Part shown: in pieces, positions 1 to 8,332 of the stretch | Numbering within the stretch: position 1 is the stretch's first letter | Layout: each line of letters starts with the position of its first letter | Origin: an uncultured Selenomonadaceae bacterium | GTDB lineage: Bacteria > Bacillota > Negativicutes > Selenomonadales > Selenomonadaceae | Direction of reading: 5' to 3' | NCBI GenBank assembly: GCA_905234235.1 | Contig: CAJOHN010000004.1 | Coordinates: forward strand, 1-64,000 | Length of the DNA: 64,000 bases | Made by a program: the position numbers and the translations under genes | Notes under the pieces: model-generated | Databases searched by the model: none | What the model saw: only the letters and a program-made list of their open reading frames with translations | What the model was told of the DNA's origin: nothing

Positions 1-501
1 TTGCAATGCAGTCATGTTTTGTTCGATAGTATGCGGCGGAACGCGATTTGCGACGGATTTTTTTATCGTTTCAAAGTCAACGAGCCTTGTAACCTTGACA
101 ATCACGCCCAGAGCCACGATATTTGCGAATAAAGCTTTTCCGAGCCGTTCGACTGCCAATTTTGTTATCGGAACGCGGATAATATTCTTGAAATCGGGCG
201 AATTCGGGACTAAATCGTCGTCCAAAATCAAAGTTCCGTTCGGATTAAGGTCGGAATAGTATTTATCGGCGGCTTTTTGAGTCATTGCGAGGACAAAATC
301 GGGCGTTTTAACGTGCGGATGATAAATTTTTTCGTCGTCGATGATAACTTCGGACTTAGACGCGCCGCCGCGAGCCTCCGGACCGTAACTTTGCGATTGA
401 ACGGCGTTTTTACCTTCGGAAACAGCCGCTTCAGCAAAAATAATCGCCGCAGTGATAACACCTTGCCCGCCGCTGCCCGAAAGTCTTAATTGTTTCCTCA
501 T
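1..501 (-). CDS. korC: 2-oxoacid:ferredoxin oxidoreductase, gamma subunit (3' end off window)
   Basis: Gamma subunit of a ferredoxin-dependent 2-oxoacid (probably 2-oxoglutarate) oxidoreductase, a cytoplasmic enzyme that interconverts 2-oxoacid + CoA and acyl-CoA + CO2 using ferredoxin. About 167 codons are visible and the C-terminus lies beyond position 1. The N-terminus has the family's glycine-rich start (SGSGGQGV) and a YGPEARGG motif. The ATG at 501-499 overlaps the TGA of korB as ATGA, indicating translational coupling; a GGAGG lies just upstream. It is the last gene of a korD-A-B-C operon. The identification is firm. The substrate (2-oxoglutarate rather than another 2-oxoacid) is inferred from the small separate subunits. 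Confidence 0.9.
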   Translation of the reverse strand, partial: MRKQLRLSGSGGQGVITAAIIFAEAAVSEGKNAVQSQSYGPEARGGASKSEVIIDDEKIYHPHVKTPDFVLAMTQKAADKYYSDLNPNGTLILDDDLVPNSPDFKNIIRVPITKLAVERLGKALFANIVALGVIVKVTRLVDFETIKKSVANRVPPHTIEQNMTALQ

Positions 502-1322
502 TTTGCGGCACCTCCCGCAATTTCCTGAACTTTTTTATAAGATTCGTCGTAAGATTCACTTTCAGCCTTAAAAAACAGTCCGATAGGGAATTTATCGCCG
601 ATTTTTTTGTCGTCGGGGAGTTTATCCCAAGAATTTTTCATAACGGCGTTATCGCGCATCCAAGCCATCATTTTAGCGGGGTCGCCCATCTTATTTCGGC
701 GTCCGTAAGCGGTCGGACACTGAACGAGAGCCTCGATAAAGGAAAATCCGCGATTATTCAGCCCGTCTTCGATAGTTTTAATCAAATGTTGGACGTGAAA
801 GGCGGTTGAGCGAGCAACATAAGTCGCGCCGGCGGCTTCAGCGAGTTTGCAGGCGTCAAAAGGTCTGTCAACGCTTCCATAGGGCGCAGTCGTAGCTTTT
901 TTGCCTAAAGGAGTCATCGGAGAGGCTTGCCCGCCCGTCATTCCGTAAATATTGTTGTTAAAAAGGACGACAGTGAGGTCAACATTGCGTCGGCAGCCGT
1001 GAATGAAATGATTTCCGCCAATCGCGGTACAATCGCCGTCGCCAGTGATAACAATGACATTTAGGGCAGGATTTGCGAGTTTTACGCCGGTAGCGAAGGG
1101 AATAGCGCGTCCGTGAGCGGTGTGGAGCGTGTCGAAGTCCATATAACCGCTTGCGCGGCTCGAACAGCCGATTCCGCTGACAATTACGGTATTATCTTGG
1201 TTAAAATCGGGATTTTTCTCGATAGCTTGAACGATTGCCTTCATAACGATGCCATTTCCGCAACCGGGGCACCATAAATGCGGCAAACGATTCTGTCTGA
1301 AGAAATTTTCGTAGGAACGCAC
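498..1322 (-). CDS. korB: 2-oxoacid:ferredoxin oxidoreductase, beta subunit
   Basis: Thiamine-diphosphate-binding beta subunit of the KOR complex, 274 aa, normal length. Visible motifs are the WCPGCGNG cysteine motif near residue 18, GDGDCTAIGGNH around residue 95 (the start of the TPP/Mg site) and FNNNIYGMTGGQ near residue 125. It carries out the decarboxylation chemistry together with the alpha subunit, and electrons pass to ferredoxin through korD. The gene sits one base after korA and overlaps korC by 4 nt. Together with alpha it supports reductive or oxidative 2-oxoglutarate/succinyl-CoA conversion in an incomplete anaerobic TCA pathway (inference). Confidence 0.93.
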   Translation of the reverse strand: MRSYENFFRQNRLPHLWCPGCGNGIVMKAIVQAIEKNPDFNQDNTVIVSGIGCSSRASGYMDFDTLHTAHGRAIPFATGVKLANPALNVIVITGDGDCTAIGGNHFIHGCRRNVDLTVVLFNNNIYGMTGGQASPMTPLGKKATTAPYGSVDRPFDACKLAEAAGATYVARSTAFHVQHLIKTIEDGLNNRGFSFIEALVQCPTAYGRRNKMGDPAKMMAWMRDNAVMKNSWDKLPDDKKIGDKFPIGLFFKAESESYDESYKKVQEIAGGAAK

Positions 1323-1323
1323 G

Positions 1324-2454
1324 TTATTTCACCTCCAAAATCAATTCGTCGATAGATTTTTCGATTTCTTCGGGTTCAAAGATAGTCATATCGTATTTTG
1401 CGCAAAGTTTTACGGGACATTGGGCGGCGCGTTCGACTTCGTAGACGATTTGCCCGAAATTTAATTCCGCAACGAGGATTCCGCGCAGATTTTTGGAGAT
1501 TTGGCGGATAATTTTATCTGCGAACGGGAAAATAGTTATCAAACGAACGAAACCGACTTTAATTCCGCGTTTTCTGGCGTTAAGGACGGCTTCATAAGCA
1601 GTTCTGGCAGTTCCGCCGAAAGAAATTACTGCAAACTCGGCGTCGTCCATAAATTCTTGATGAACTTCGATGATTTCGTCCTCTGCGCGGGAAATTTTAT
1701 CGTGCATACGCTTAATTTGTTCGCGAGTGATCTTAGGCGAGCCGCTTGGAAAGCCTGTGTCGTCGTGAATAAGCCCCGTGACGTGAATTCGATAACCTTC
1801 GCCGAAATTTGCGACGTTGGGAACCAAATCTTGGTCTGGAGTGAAGGGTTGATAGCCTTCAGCGCGGGAAATTTTAGGTTTACGGCGCGGATAGACTTCA
1901 ATATCGGTAGGAAGTTCGACATTTTCGCGCAAATGCCCGACAATCTCGTCCGTGAGCAAAATAACGGGCGTTCTGAATCTTTCGGCGTAATTTACGGCTT
2001 TGACAGCGATTTCAAACGCCTCTTTGACGCTCCACGGGCTTAAAACGATGATAGAGTGGTCGCCGTGAGTGCCCCAACGCGCTTGCATAACGTCGCCTTG
2101 ACTTGGAGCGGTAGGTTGTCCCGTCGAAGGACCCACGCGCTGAACATTTACGATAACGGCTGGAATTTCGGCGGCGGCGGCATAACCGATAAGTTCTTGC
2201 TTCAAACTAATGCCCGGACCGCTTGAGGCAGTTAAAACTTTCTTGCCCGCAAGCGATGCGCCGAGAATAACGCCCATGCTTGCGATTTCGTCTTCCATTT
2301 GAACAAAAGTTCCGCCGACTTTGGGCAACATTTTAGCCAAAGATTCGGCGATTTCGGTTGAAGGCGTGATAGGATAGCCGCCAAAGAAACGGACGCCCGC
2401 TTTAAGTGCGCCTTCCGCGATAGCTTCATTGCCTTGCATTAATCTTGCGCTCAT
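1324..2454 (-). CDS. korA: 2-oxoacid:ferredoxin oxidoreductase, alpha subunit
   Basis: Alpha subunit, 376 aa, covering the pyrimidine-binding domain plus the transketolase-C-like domain. The N-terminus has GNEAIAEGAL and GGYPITPSTEI, and residues 60-90 contain TASSGPGISL, all characteristic of 2-oxoglutarate ferredoxin oxidoreductase alpha chains. It overlaps korD by 4 nt (ATGA) and is followed after one base by korB, so the genes are almost certainly co-transcribed and translationally coupled. Nothing unusual is seen in length or motifs. Confidence 0.93.
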   Translation of the reverse strand: MSARLMQGNEAIAEGALKAGVRFFGGYPITPSTEIAESLAKMLPKVGGTFVQMEDEIASMGVILGASLAGKKVLTASSGPGISLKQELIGYAAAAEIPAVIVNVQRVGPSTGQPTAPSQGDVMQARWGTHGDHSIIVLSPWSVKEAFEIAVKAVNYAERFRTPVILLTDEIVGHLRENVELPTDIEVYPRRKPKISRAEGYQPFTPDQDLVPNVANFGEGYRIHVTGLIHDDTGFPSGSPKITREQIKRMHDKISRAEDEIIEVHQEFMDDAEFAVISFGGTARTAYEAVLNARKRGIKVGFVRLITIFPFADKIIRQISKNLRGILVAELNFGQIVYEVERAAQCPVKLCAKYDMTIFEPEEIEKSIDELILEVK

Positions 2455-2660
2455 TTCGCCGCCTCCTTTTTAACTTTGTCCATGAAAATCGCATAATCGG
2501 GGCAACGCAGCTCACATTGCCCGCACGCAATGCAATTCTCGTGATTCGCGACGTAGACTTTGCCGAGCGTGTCGAGTGCGAGGACTTGCTTTGGGCAAAA
2601 CGAAACGCAAATGCCGCAGCCTTTGCACCGATCAAGCTTTAGGGTAAACTCAGACTTCAT
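2451..2660 (-). CDS. korD: 2-oxoacid:ferredoxin oxidoreductase, delta subunit (2x[4Fe-4S] ferredoxin)
   Basis: 69-aa ferredoxin-like delta subunit with two CxxCxxCxxxCP clusters: CKGCGICVSFCP at residues 12-23 and CIACGQCELRCP at 43-54, which should bind two [4Fe-4S] clusters and carry electrons from the catalytic subunits. The start is supported by AAGGAGAG about 8 nt upstream. The stop overlaps the korA start. The upstream unknown gene ends inside the korD start region (11-nt overlap), which places that gene in the same transcript. Confidence 0.92.
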   Translation of the reverse strand: MKSEFTLKLDRCKGCGICVSFCPKQVLALDTLGKVYVANHENCIACGQCELRCPDYAIFMDKVKKEAAK

Positions 2661-3267
2661 AAAGCTCTCTCCTTTGTAAAGTTTTATAGTGATTCAGAAA
2701 TTTTCTTGCAAAATCTTCTTCTTTGGGCGTGCCGCACTTAACTTCAACCGCCCGCTCCAAAAACTTCACAGCAAGCGCGTCATCAAAATATCTGATCAAT
2801 CCGCTCCAGCGCGTGGAGCCGTCGCTATTTTGATAGAAATCCCCAAAATTTATCTGTTCAGCTTCATGCGGTCGAAACTCCAATCGCCAATAATCATCAG
2901 CCAAGACATAACCCGACTCGTCATCATCGCCACGGAAAATTTCGTGAATGATAAACATCGCGAATACGAACCTCGAAGATTTGGGCTTTGAAGTTTTGTG
3001 CTTGCTTGGATATTTCGTCGTCAAAATACACAGATGATTTTCTTCGCCTTCACGAATTGTTCGCGGTTTATCATCAGCCCCATCACTTCCAACAGTCATA
3101 ACCCAATCACGGAGCAATACACTTTCATAACAGGGAAAATAATCGTCACGAATCTTTTCTTGTAAATCGCGCCAAGTAATCCATTCATCGAGATATTTTC
3201 TGCAATCACAACGACGATTTGAGCACCACGGACGCGGAGGACGAGCCTCAAAAATGTTATAGTACAT
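2650..3267 (-). CDS. Hypothetical protein heading the kor operon; start uncertain
   Basis: A 205-aa reading from the first ATG. I do not recognise the family. It is acidic and rich in Trp, Tyr and Cys, with RCDCRK near the N-terminus and no membrane segment. The frame stays open upstream of the ATG for another 30-40 codons with protein-like composition (including a CDGGSDENH stretch), and an AGGAGG lies near 3330-3337, so the true start may be a non-ATG codon upstream; I cannot settle it. The end overlaps the korD start by 11 nt, which implies co-transcription with korDABC. A regulatory or assembly role is only suggested by position. Confidence 0.55.
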   Translation of the reverse strand: MYYNIFEARPPRPWCSNRRCDCRKYLDEWITWRDLQEKIRDDYFPCYESVLLRDWVMTVGSDGADDKPRTIREGEENHLCILTTKYPSKHKTSKPKSSRFVFAMFIIHEIFRGDDDESGYVLADDYWRLEFRPHEAEQINFGDFYQNSDGSTRWSGLIRYFDDALAVKFLERAVEVKCGTPKEEDFARKFLNHYKTLQRRELYEV

Positions 3268-3373
3268 ATTTTCATAGCTACAAATTCCACGATAGCCGAT
3301 GTGATTTTCATCACTCCCGCCGTCGCAGTAATTCCTCCTGAAAAAATTTCTGTAAACTTCGCGCCAAAAATGT

Positions 3374-5065
3374 TCAATCCTGCGCGGACGCCAAAATATT
3401 TTGTATACCTTCGCGGGGCGTGACGTAAAGCGTGCGTTGATTCGTAAAAATCACAAAACCGGGTTTCGCACCTGAAGGTTTCTTGACGAATTTGCATTGA
3501 ACGTAATCGACAGGGACGTTTGAAGAGTTTTTAGCTTTGGAAAAATGCGCGGCGAGTTCTGCGGCAAGTAGCAAAGTTTCGTCGCTGACATTTGAACTGC
3601 GAATTATGACATGCGAGCCGGTAATGTCCTTAGTGTGTAGCCAAATATCATCGGGTGCGGCGATTTTGAATGTCAAGCGATCATTTTGCGTATTATTTTT
3701 GCCGACAAGAATTTCCGTGCCGTCGGGAGCGATAAATTTCAACGGTTGAGGCTTTTTACTTAGCGCGGAACGTTTTTTAGCGTCTTTAAGGTAGTTGCCC
3801 GCGATTAATTCAGTGCGTATCTCGTCGATGTCGGCGAGTGTTGTAGAATTTTCCAGAGAATGGGCGACGCTCTCCAAATAACTAATCTCTTCGCGGCAAA
3901 TTTTAATCTGCGCGGCGATAAATTTCGTCGAACGCTTGAGCTTGTCGTATTTTTTGTAGCAGGCTTGAATGTTCGCGGAGACGGTCAAGCGGCGGTCAAG
4001 CGGGATAGAAATATTTTTGCCGTCGTAAATGTTGGCAACGGTAATTAAATCGTCGGCATGGTCTTTAAGCTGATAGCGATACGTCGAAAGGTTATCTGCG
4101 CGGATTCGCCAATCGTCGGCATTGTCGGCGGCGGCAAGTTCGTTTTCGAGGACGGAAATTTTATTTGTGGCGCGGCGCAATTCGTTGTTGACGAGTTTGG
4201 TAAAGCGTTCCTTATCGGGCGGAACGTAACTGCCTGAGATTTCATCGGCGACTTCCAAAAGCTCAGATAAAGTTTCAAACGTCCGAACGTTGCCGCGCAG
4301 ATGATTCAATTTGACGGCGGATATTGCCAAAATTTTTCCGTTATCGTCTTGAATCATACACGGCGAGAAATTTTCCCGAATTTTAATCAACGCGTCAGTC
4401 AAATCGGTTTGTTCGGCGAGAAATGCCGCCTCTTTGGCAAGCGTCGGACTGAAACCTTGACACGAATTTAAAATCGCCTTGTCGAGCCGCGCAGATTCAT
4501 CAGATTGAATGCGTTCCAAAATCTTTTCAATATCGCAAGAAAATATATCAAGCTTGTCCTGCGCGGGCGGCAACTGATAAATTTGATTCGGTAAAACTGT
4601 CCGCACTCGGCTTGAGTTCGTGCCAATTTTTTTCAGTGCGTCAACAATCTGTCCGTCGTTAATCAGAATCAAGTTGCTGTACTTGCCGATAAGCTCCGTA
4701 GCGAGTGTGAACGTCTGAATTTTACCGCCCGCCCCGATTGAGTCCACGTCAATAAAAATAATTCGGTCGAGTTCGTGCTGACGGATTGCTGCGATTCTGC
4801 CGCCCTCCAAATTTTTTCTCAAGACCATGCAAAACGTCGGAGGCTCTGGCAAATTTTCCGGAGTCTTTTTTATGATGTGTACGGAAGGATTCTGCGGCGC
4901 GAGCGAAATTCTAAGCAGAAAAGTTTTTCCCGGCTGTCGTATCGTGAATGTCAAATTTACTTTGTTTTGCTGAGTTATCTTATCGACGCGCCCGCCGACC
5001 AAAATTTTTTCGAGTTCCAAAGTCAGCGGACGCATTGAAAAGCCGTCTAAGTTCAAAGTTATCAC
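3374..5065 (-). CDS. rqcH: RqcH / NFACT-family ribosome quality-control protein (FbpA-like)
   Basis: 563-aa NFACT protein, the normal length for bacterial RqcH (formerly annotated fibronectin-binding protein). Family knowledge: it binds stalled 50S subunits carrying peptidyl-tRNA and adds alanine tails to mark the nascent chain for degradation. Seen here: an NFACT-N domain (start MITLNLDGFSMRPLTLEL), a central helical/coiled-coil region around residues 290-410, and a C-terminal NFACT-R domain with DDIWLHTKDITGSHVII near residue 475. The next gene starts on the same strand one base upstream of its start, so it lies at the end of a glycan gene run; the link may be only transcriptional. Confidence 0.9.
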   Translation of the reverse strand: MITLNLDGFSMRPLTLELEKILVGGRVDKITQQNKVNLTFTIRQPGKTFLLRISLAPQNPSVHIIKKTPENLPEPPTFCMVLRKNLEGGRIAAIRQHELDRIIFIDVDSIGAGGKIQTFTLATELIGKYSNLILINDGQIVDALKKIGTNSSRVRTVLPNQIYQLPPAQDKLDIFSCDIEKILERIQSDESARLDKAILNSCQGFSPTLAKEAAFLAEQTDLTDALIKIRENFSPCMIQDDNGKILAISAVKLNHLRGNVRTFETLSELLEVADEISGSYVPPDKERFTKLVNNELRRATNKISVLENELAAADNADDWRIRADNLSTYRYQLKDHADDLITVANIYDGKNISIPLDRRLTVSANIQACYKKYDKLKRSTKFIAAQIKICREEISYLESVAHSLENSTTLADIDEIRTELIAGNYLKDAKKRSALSKKPQPLKFIAPDGTEILVGKNNTQNDRLTFKIAAPDDIWLHTKDITGSHVIIRSSNVSDETLLLAAELAAHFSKAKNSSNVPVDYVQCKFVKKPSGAKPGFVIFTNQRTLYVTPREGIQNILASAQD

Positions 5066-5066
5066 C

Positions 5067-6062
5067 TCAATATTTTTTCAAAACCGAATGCCACGCCCTT
5101 AAAATATTTTTATCAAGTTCAGCCTGCGCGGAAGATTTCAAGCCGTCGCCATCAACTTTTATCCATGTAAAGCCCGACGCCTCAACGATAAATAAAAATG
5201 CCCGCTCAATCGCATGGGCAAGCGTCCCGTCAACTTGTCCGCTCTCAACAGGAAAATCTTCAATCGTCAAGACGTTTTCCAATAACGGCGCGAGAGCTTT
5301 CGGCTTAAACCAAAACATCGAACCAGCAGGAAATTCTATCAAGTGGCGATTGTCGATCTCAATGCCCAGCCCGCGCAGAAAATTTTTCGTGGCAAGATAA
5401 TTTTCGCCCCAATTAATCAGAACACGCATTGGAGCATAATATTGCGGGAAGACAAGCCCGACTTTATCGTTCGCCAAAATTTTCAGAATGTCGCTGACAA
5501 CTTCGGGACTGCCTAAAAGATTTTTATAGAGGTGGTCGCGCCAATTCGCAAGGCGATTTTCATCGTGCGGAGATTTTTTTGTATGGATATGGACGCACGC
5601 ATCGTAATCGCCGTAAATGTCGCGGAAGCCCACGAACGCCGGAGCAATATCGCGCCCACGATTCGGGAAAATTTTTATCGTGACGTTGCCCTTGTCGAAG
5701 TCGGCGAAAACATTTTCAATCACGGATTTTTTATCGGCGTCAGTCGTCGAGATGTAAACGTCAGCCGCGCAGGGAATGTTCATTAAAAAATTTTTAATTT
5801 CGGCGGCAAGTTCTGGATAAAAAATATGGACGACAGCCGCGACTTTAAAATTGACGGGCGGATAATCAAAGTCAAGCGGGACTTTCAGCGCGAAGTCGTT
5901 AGATTTTTTCAGGCGCACATAATCAGTAAAATCCCTTGAATGAACGTAAACCGCCTCGCCAAAGTCTTCAAGATAAATTTTGTGGCGGATACGATAAAGA
6001 ATTTCATAAGCGGCGGGGAAATTGACAGCGCAAAAATTTTTCAAGCAGTCGAAAACGCTCAT
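5067..6062 (-). CDS. RgpF-like rhamnan synthesis / glycan assembly protein
   Basis: 331 aa, resembling the rhamnan synthesis F (RgpF) domain found in polysaccharide assembly clusters. Seen: VAAVVHIFYPELAAEI near residue 90 (typical entry of RgpF domains), FPNRGRDIAPAF near residue 150, and VHIHTKKSPH near 178. No membrane segment is evident, so it probably acts in the cytoplasm in adding or modifying sugars on a surface glycan. It overlaps the upstream glycosyltransferase by 4 nt and is followed immediately by rqcH. An rfbD gene for dTDP-rhamnose lies far away at 56874, consistent with a rhamnose-containing surface polymer (inference). Confidence 0.75.
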   Translation of the reverse strand: MSVFDCLKNFCAVNFPAAYEILYRIRHKIYLEDFGEAVYVHSRDFTDYVRLKKSNDFALKVPLDFDYPPVNFKVAAVVHIFYPELAAEIKNFLMNIPCAADVYISTTDADKKSVIENVFADFDKGNVTIKIFPNRGRDIAPAFVGFRDIYGDYDACVHIHTKKSPHDENRLANWRDHLYKNLLGSPEVVSDILKILANDKVGLVFPQYYAPMRVLINWGENYLATKNFLRGLGIEIDNRHLIEFPAGSMFWFKPKALAPLLENVLTIEDFPVESGQVDGTLAHAIERAFLFIVEASGFTWIKVDGDGLKSSAQAELDKNILRAWHSVLKKY

Positions 6063-8215
6063 GAAAATTTATCCTCGAAAACTTCAATGTATTTCTCTGC
6101 GACGTGTTCAATCGAAAATTTCTCGGCAACAATTTCGACGCGGCTACTAATTTCTTCGTAAGCTTCGGGATTATCGGCGAGTCCGCGCAGAATCTCCGCC
6201 AATTTTTCAACGGGAACTTTACCATTAACCAAATCAAAAACAATGCCCGCGTCCTCAACCATAGCCGCAACTTCGCCGAGATTGGAACTGATAACCGGAC
6301 GCCCCGCAAAAAAGCTGTCGATTATAAACAGCGGAAAACTTTCGCCCGCGTATTCGCTCGGCAATAATCCGACGTCCGCCGCCGCAAGATAATCGCGCAC
6401 ATTGCTTTTGAAACCGACGAGATGAACGAACTCCGGCACGCGCCCGATAAGTTTATCATACATTTCGCCCGCGCCGACCAGAATTAAATCGATACGTCGC
6501 CCGCCGATTTTATTTGCCAATGTAACCGCGTCAATCGCCGCCTGCCAACCTTTTTGCTCAATGGCGCGACTTACGACGCACGCGACAAAAGAATTTTCTG
6601 CGATATTTAAATCTGCGCGGGGGATTGGATTAATCGGCGAACGAGCAAGACCGTTACCAATCTTGTAAAAAATTTCTTCGCGACCAAAATTATTTTCTTG
6701 GAAGGGCACCAAATTTTTATCGGCGATATAAACAAAAGCGTCGACGGATTTAACGGCGGCAAGGATTTTTTGTAAATAAATTTTATCCGCCGCCTCGTAC
6801 ATGCCGTGAAGTGTGACGACGTGTTTAGTTTCAACGTAGCTCGCGGCAGAATCGGTAGCTCCGTGATGCGTGTGAATCAAATCGATTTTAAACTGCTCGA
6901 CGACATCGGCAAGCCCGCCCGTTTTGTTAAGATAAATCAGCGGCACGTCGGGATTTAATTTCTTGCGAACGTCGGGCAAGTCATCAGACATTTGGAAGTT
7001 CAAAACCGTAACGGGATAATTTTTACGGCGTAATTCGTTAGCGAGAATCAACGGGAAAATTTCTCCGCCGCCGATATTCAACGCGAACACGCCCATTAAA
7101 ATATTTGGTTTACGTTTGACGCGCCGGATTTTATTTACGTCGAAAAGTTTTTCAAGCTCGCGAATGTCGTTGCCGCCGTAGTAGCCGAAAAAATGTTCCT
7201 CCAACTTTTTAAAGTGCGCCTCGTGAACTTCGTTAGGCACGCGATAATTTTCAGCGACGAATTTAGCAATGCGTTCGTGTTCAATAAAATAGCGCGGCTC
7301 CTTTTGAATCTTAAGCGACGTGCTGTTTTTATGGACGCGATAAAAATTGGTAGCGGCGGGCGAATAATAAACGCAACCGCCTTTGATAACGTCGAGATAA
7401 AACGCCCAATCTCCGCAGAGTTTCATATCCAGCGACTCCGCGCAGAAATTTTTATGTTTGCGGAAGAGGACGCCGCTGACATTCGGGATAATATTTTTAA
7501 CGGCAAAACCTTGCGCGATAAAATCGGCGGCAGTGACTGCGAAATTTTTAGTCCAATCGAAGGCGGGCACGTCGGCGAGGTATTGTTCAGTCGTGAAGAT
7601 TTTTTGATTGTCTTGAATAAAATCGGTACGGCAGAAAGCAAGTTGGATGGCGTCGTCGTTAAAAGCTGGCATGAATTCCGATAAAAAATTTTCCGTGATA
7701 AAGTCGTCGCTCTCGGCAATCCAAATCAAATCGCCGCGAGAAATTTCGATACCCTTACGCCATTGATAGAAGACGCCGCCGGAATTTTTTTCGTTGATGA
7801 GGAGCCGCGTGTTATCGCTGTGAATTTTTTGGAACTCGCGCAGAATATTTTGGCTGTTATCTGTGGAGGCGTCGTCGAGGAGAATCACTTCAAAATTTTT
7901 ATAGGTTTGATTGTAAATAGTTTCGAGGCGTTGACGCAGGAAATGCGCGTGATTAAAATTCGGGACGATGATACTTACGAGCGGCGAGAAATTTTCTTGT
8001 GTGTTTAACGTCCAAAAGTTTACATTCCGCGCAGATTTTTTACTGCGAGTCATGGAGAATTTCAGCAGTGCAGATTTAGCGGCGGCTTTCGACGGCAGGA
8101 AAATTTTTTTATGAACGGTCGGCAAATTCAACGCGCAAAAATCTTCGGCACGCTTAACCAATTTCCTAATCGCGGTGCCAGTTAAGGCGCGGTATAGTTT
8201 CATTTTCAAGCTCAA
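6059..8215 (-). CDS. Bifunctional glycosyltransferase (GT2 N-terminal, GT4 C-terminal)
   Basis: 718 aa, two fused glycosyltransferase domains. Residues about 75-290 form a GT-A family 2 enzyme (SIIVPNFNHAHFLRQRL, LLDDASTDNS, WIAESDDF). Residues about 370-715 form a GT-B family 4 enzyme (ALNIGGGEIFP, HTHHGATDS, the GNG donor-site entry, and the EYAGESFPLFIIDSF acceptor/donor loop). It probably adds two successive sugars to a surface polysaccharide; the sugars cannot be read from sequence. The start chosen is TTG at 8215, because GAGGTG lies about 9 nt upstream; the next ATG (8203) is too far from it. First gene of the GT-RgpF-rqcH run. Confidence 0.85.
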   Translation of the reverse strand: MSLKMKLYRALTGTAIRKLVKRAEDFCALNLPTVHKKIFLPSKAAAKSALLKFSMTRSKKSARNVNFWTLNTQENFSPLVSIIVPNFNHAHFLRQRLETIYNQTYKNFEVILLDDASTDNSQNILREFQKIHSDNTRLLINEKNSGGVFYQWRKGIEISRGDLIWIAESDDFITENFLSEFMPAFNDDAIQLAFCRTDFIQDNQKIFTTEQYLADVPAFDWTKNFAVTAADFIAQGFAVKNIIPNVSGVLFRKHKNFCAESLDMKLCGDWAFYLDVIKGGCVYYSPAATNFYRVHKNSTSLKIQKEPRYFIEHERIAKFVAENYRVPNEVHEAHFKKLEEHFFGYYGGNDIRELEKLFDVNKIRRVKRKPNILMGVFALNIGGGEIFPLILANELRRKNYPVTVLNFQMSDDLPDVRKKLNPDVPLIYLNKTGGLADVVEQFKIDLIHTHHGATDSAASYVETKHVVTLHGMYEAADKIYLQKILAAVKSVDAFVYIADKNLVPFQENNFGREEIFYKIGNGLARSPINPIPRADLNIAENSFVACVVSRAIEQKGWQAAIDAVTLANKIGGRRIDLILVGAGEMYDKLIGRVPEFVHLVGFKSNVRDYLAAADVGLLPSEYAGESFPLFIIDSFFAGRPVISSNLGEVAAMVEDAGIVFDLVNGKVPVEKLAEILRGLADNPEAYEEISSRVEIVAEKFSIEHVAEKYIEVFEDKFS

Positions 8216-8272
8216 AAATTTTTCACCTCGCGTTGAGGATAATGGAAAGAAATCTTAAAGTCAACAAGCCGC

Positions 8273-8301
8273 TTTACAATCCGCCGCCGATTGAGTATTA
8301 T
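8273..8301 (+). promoter_or_regulatory. Sigma-70-type promoter for the aroF operon
   Basis: -35 TTTACA (8273-8278), a 17-bp spacer and -10 TATTAT (8296-8301), about 30 bp before the DAHP synthase start. It lies in the 117-bp gap between the divergent glycosyltransferase and this operon. It probably drives aroF, trmB, tsaD and possibly the genes up to 14061, which are closely spaced. Confidence 0.65.
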
Positions 8302-8332
8302 AAGCAACCATAAGATTTAAGGAGTGATTTTT

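Noticed and set aside
14..489. Two plus-strand reading frames near the left edge
   Set aside because: They are in the shadow of korC on the other strand, which has clear family motifs.
1501..2043. 180-codon plus-strand frame inside korA
   Set aside because: Shadow of korA; no protein features and no ribosome site.
3096..3497. 133-codon minus frame overlapping the unknown gene and rqcH end
   Set aside because: Lies in a different phase from both; composition not protein-like; better explained by the 2650-3267 gene.
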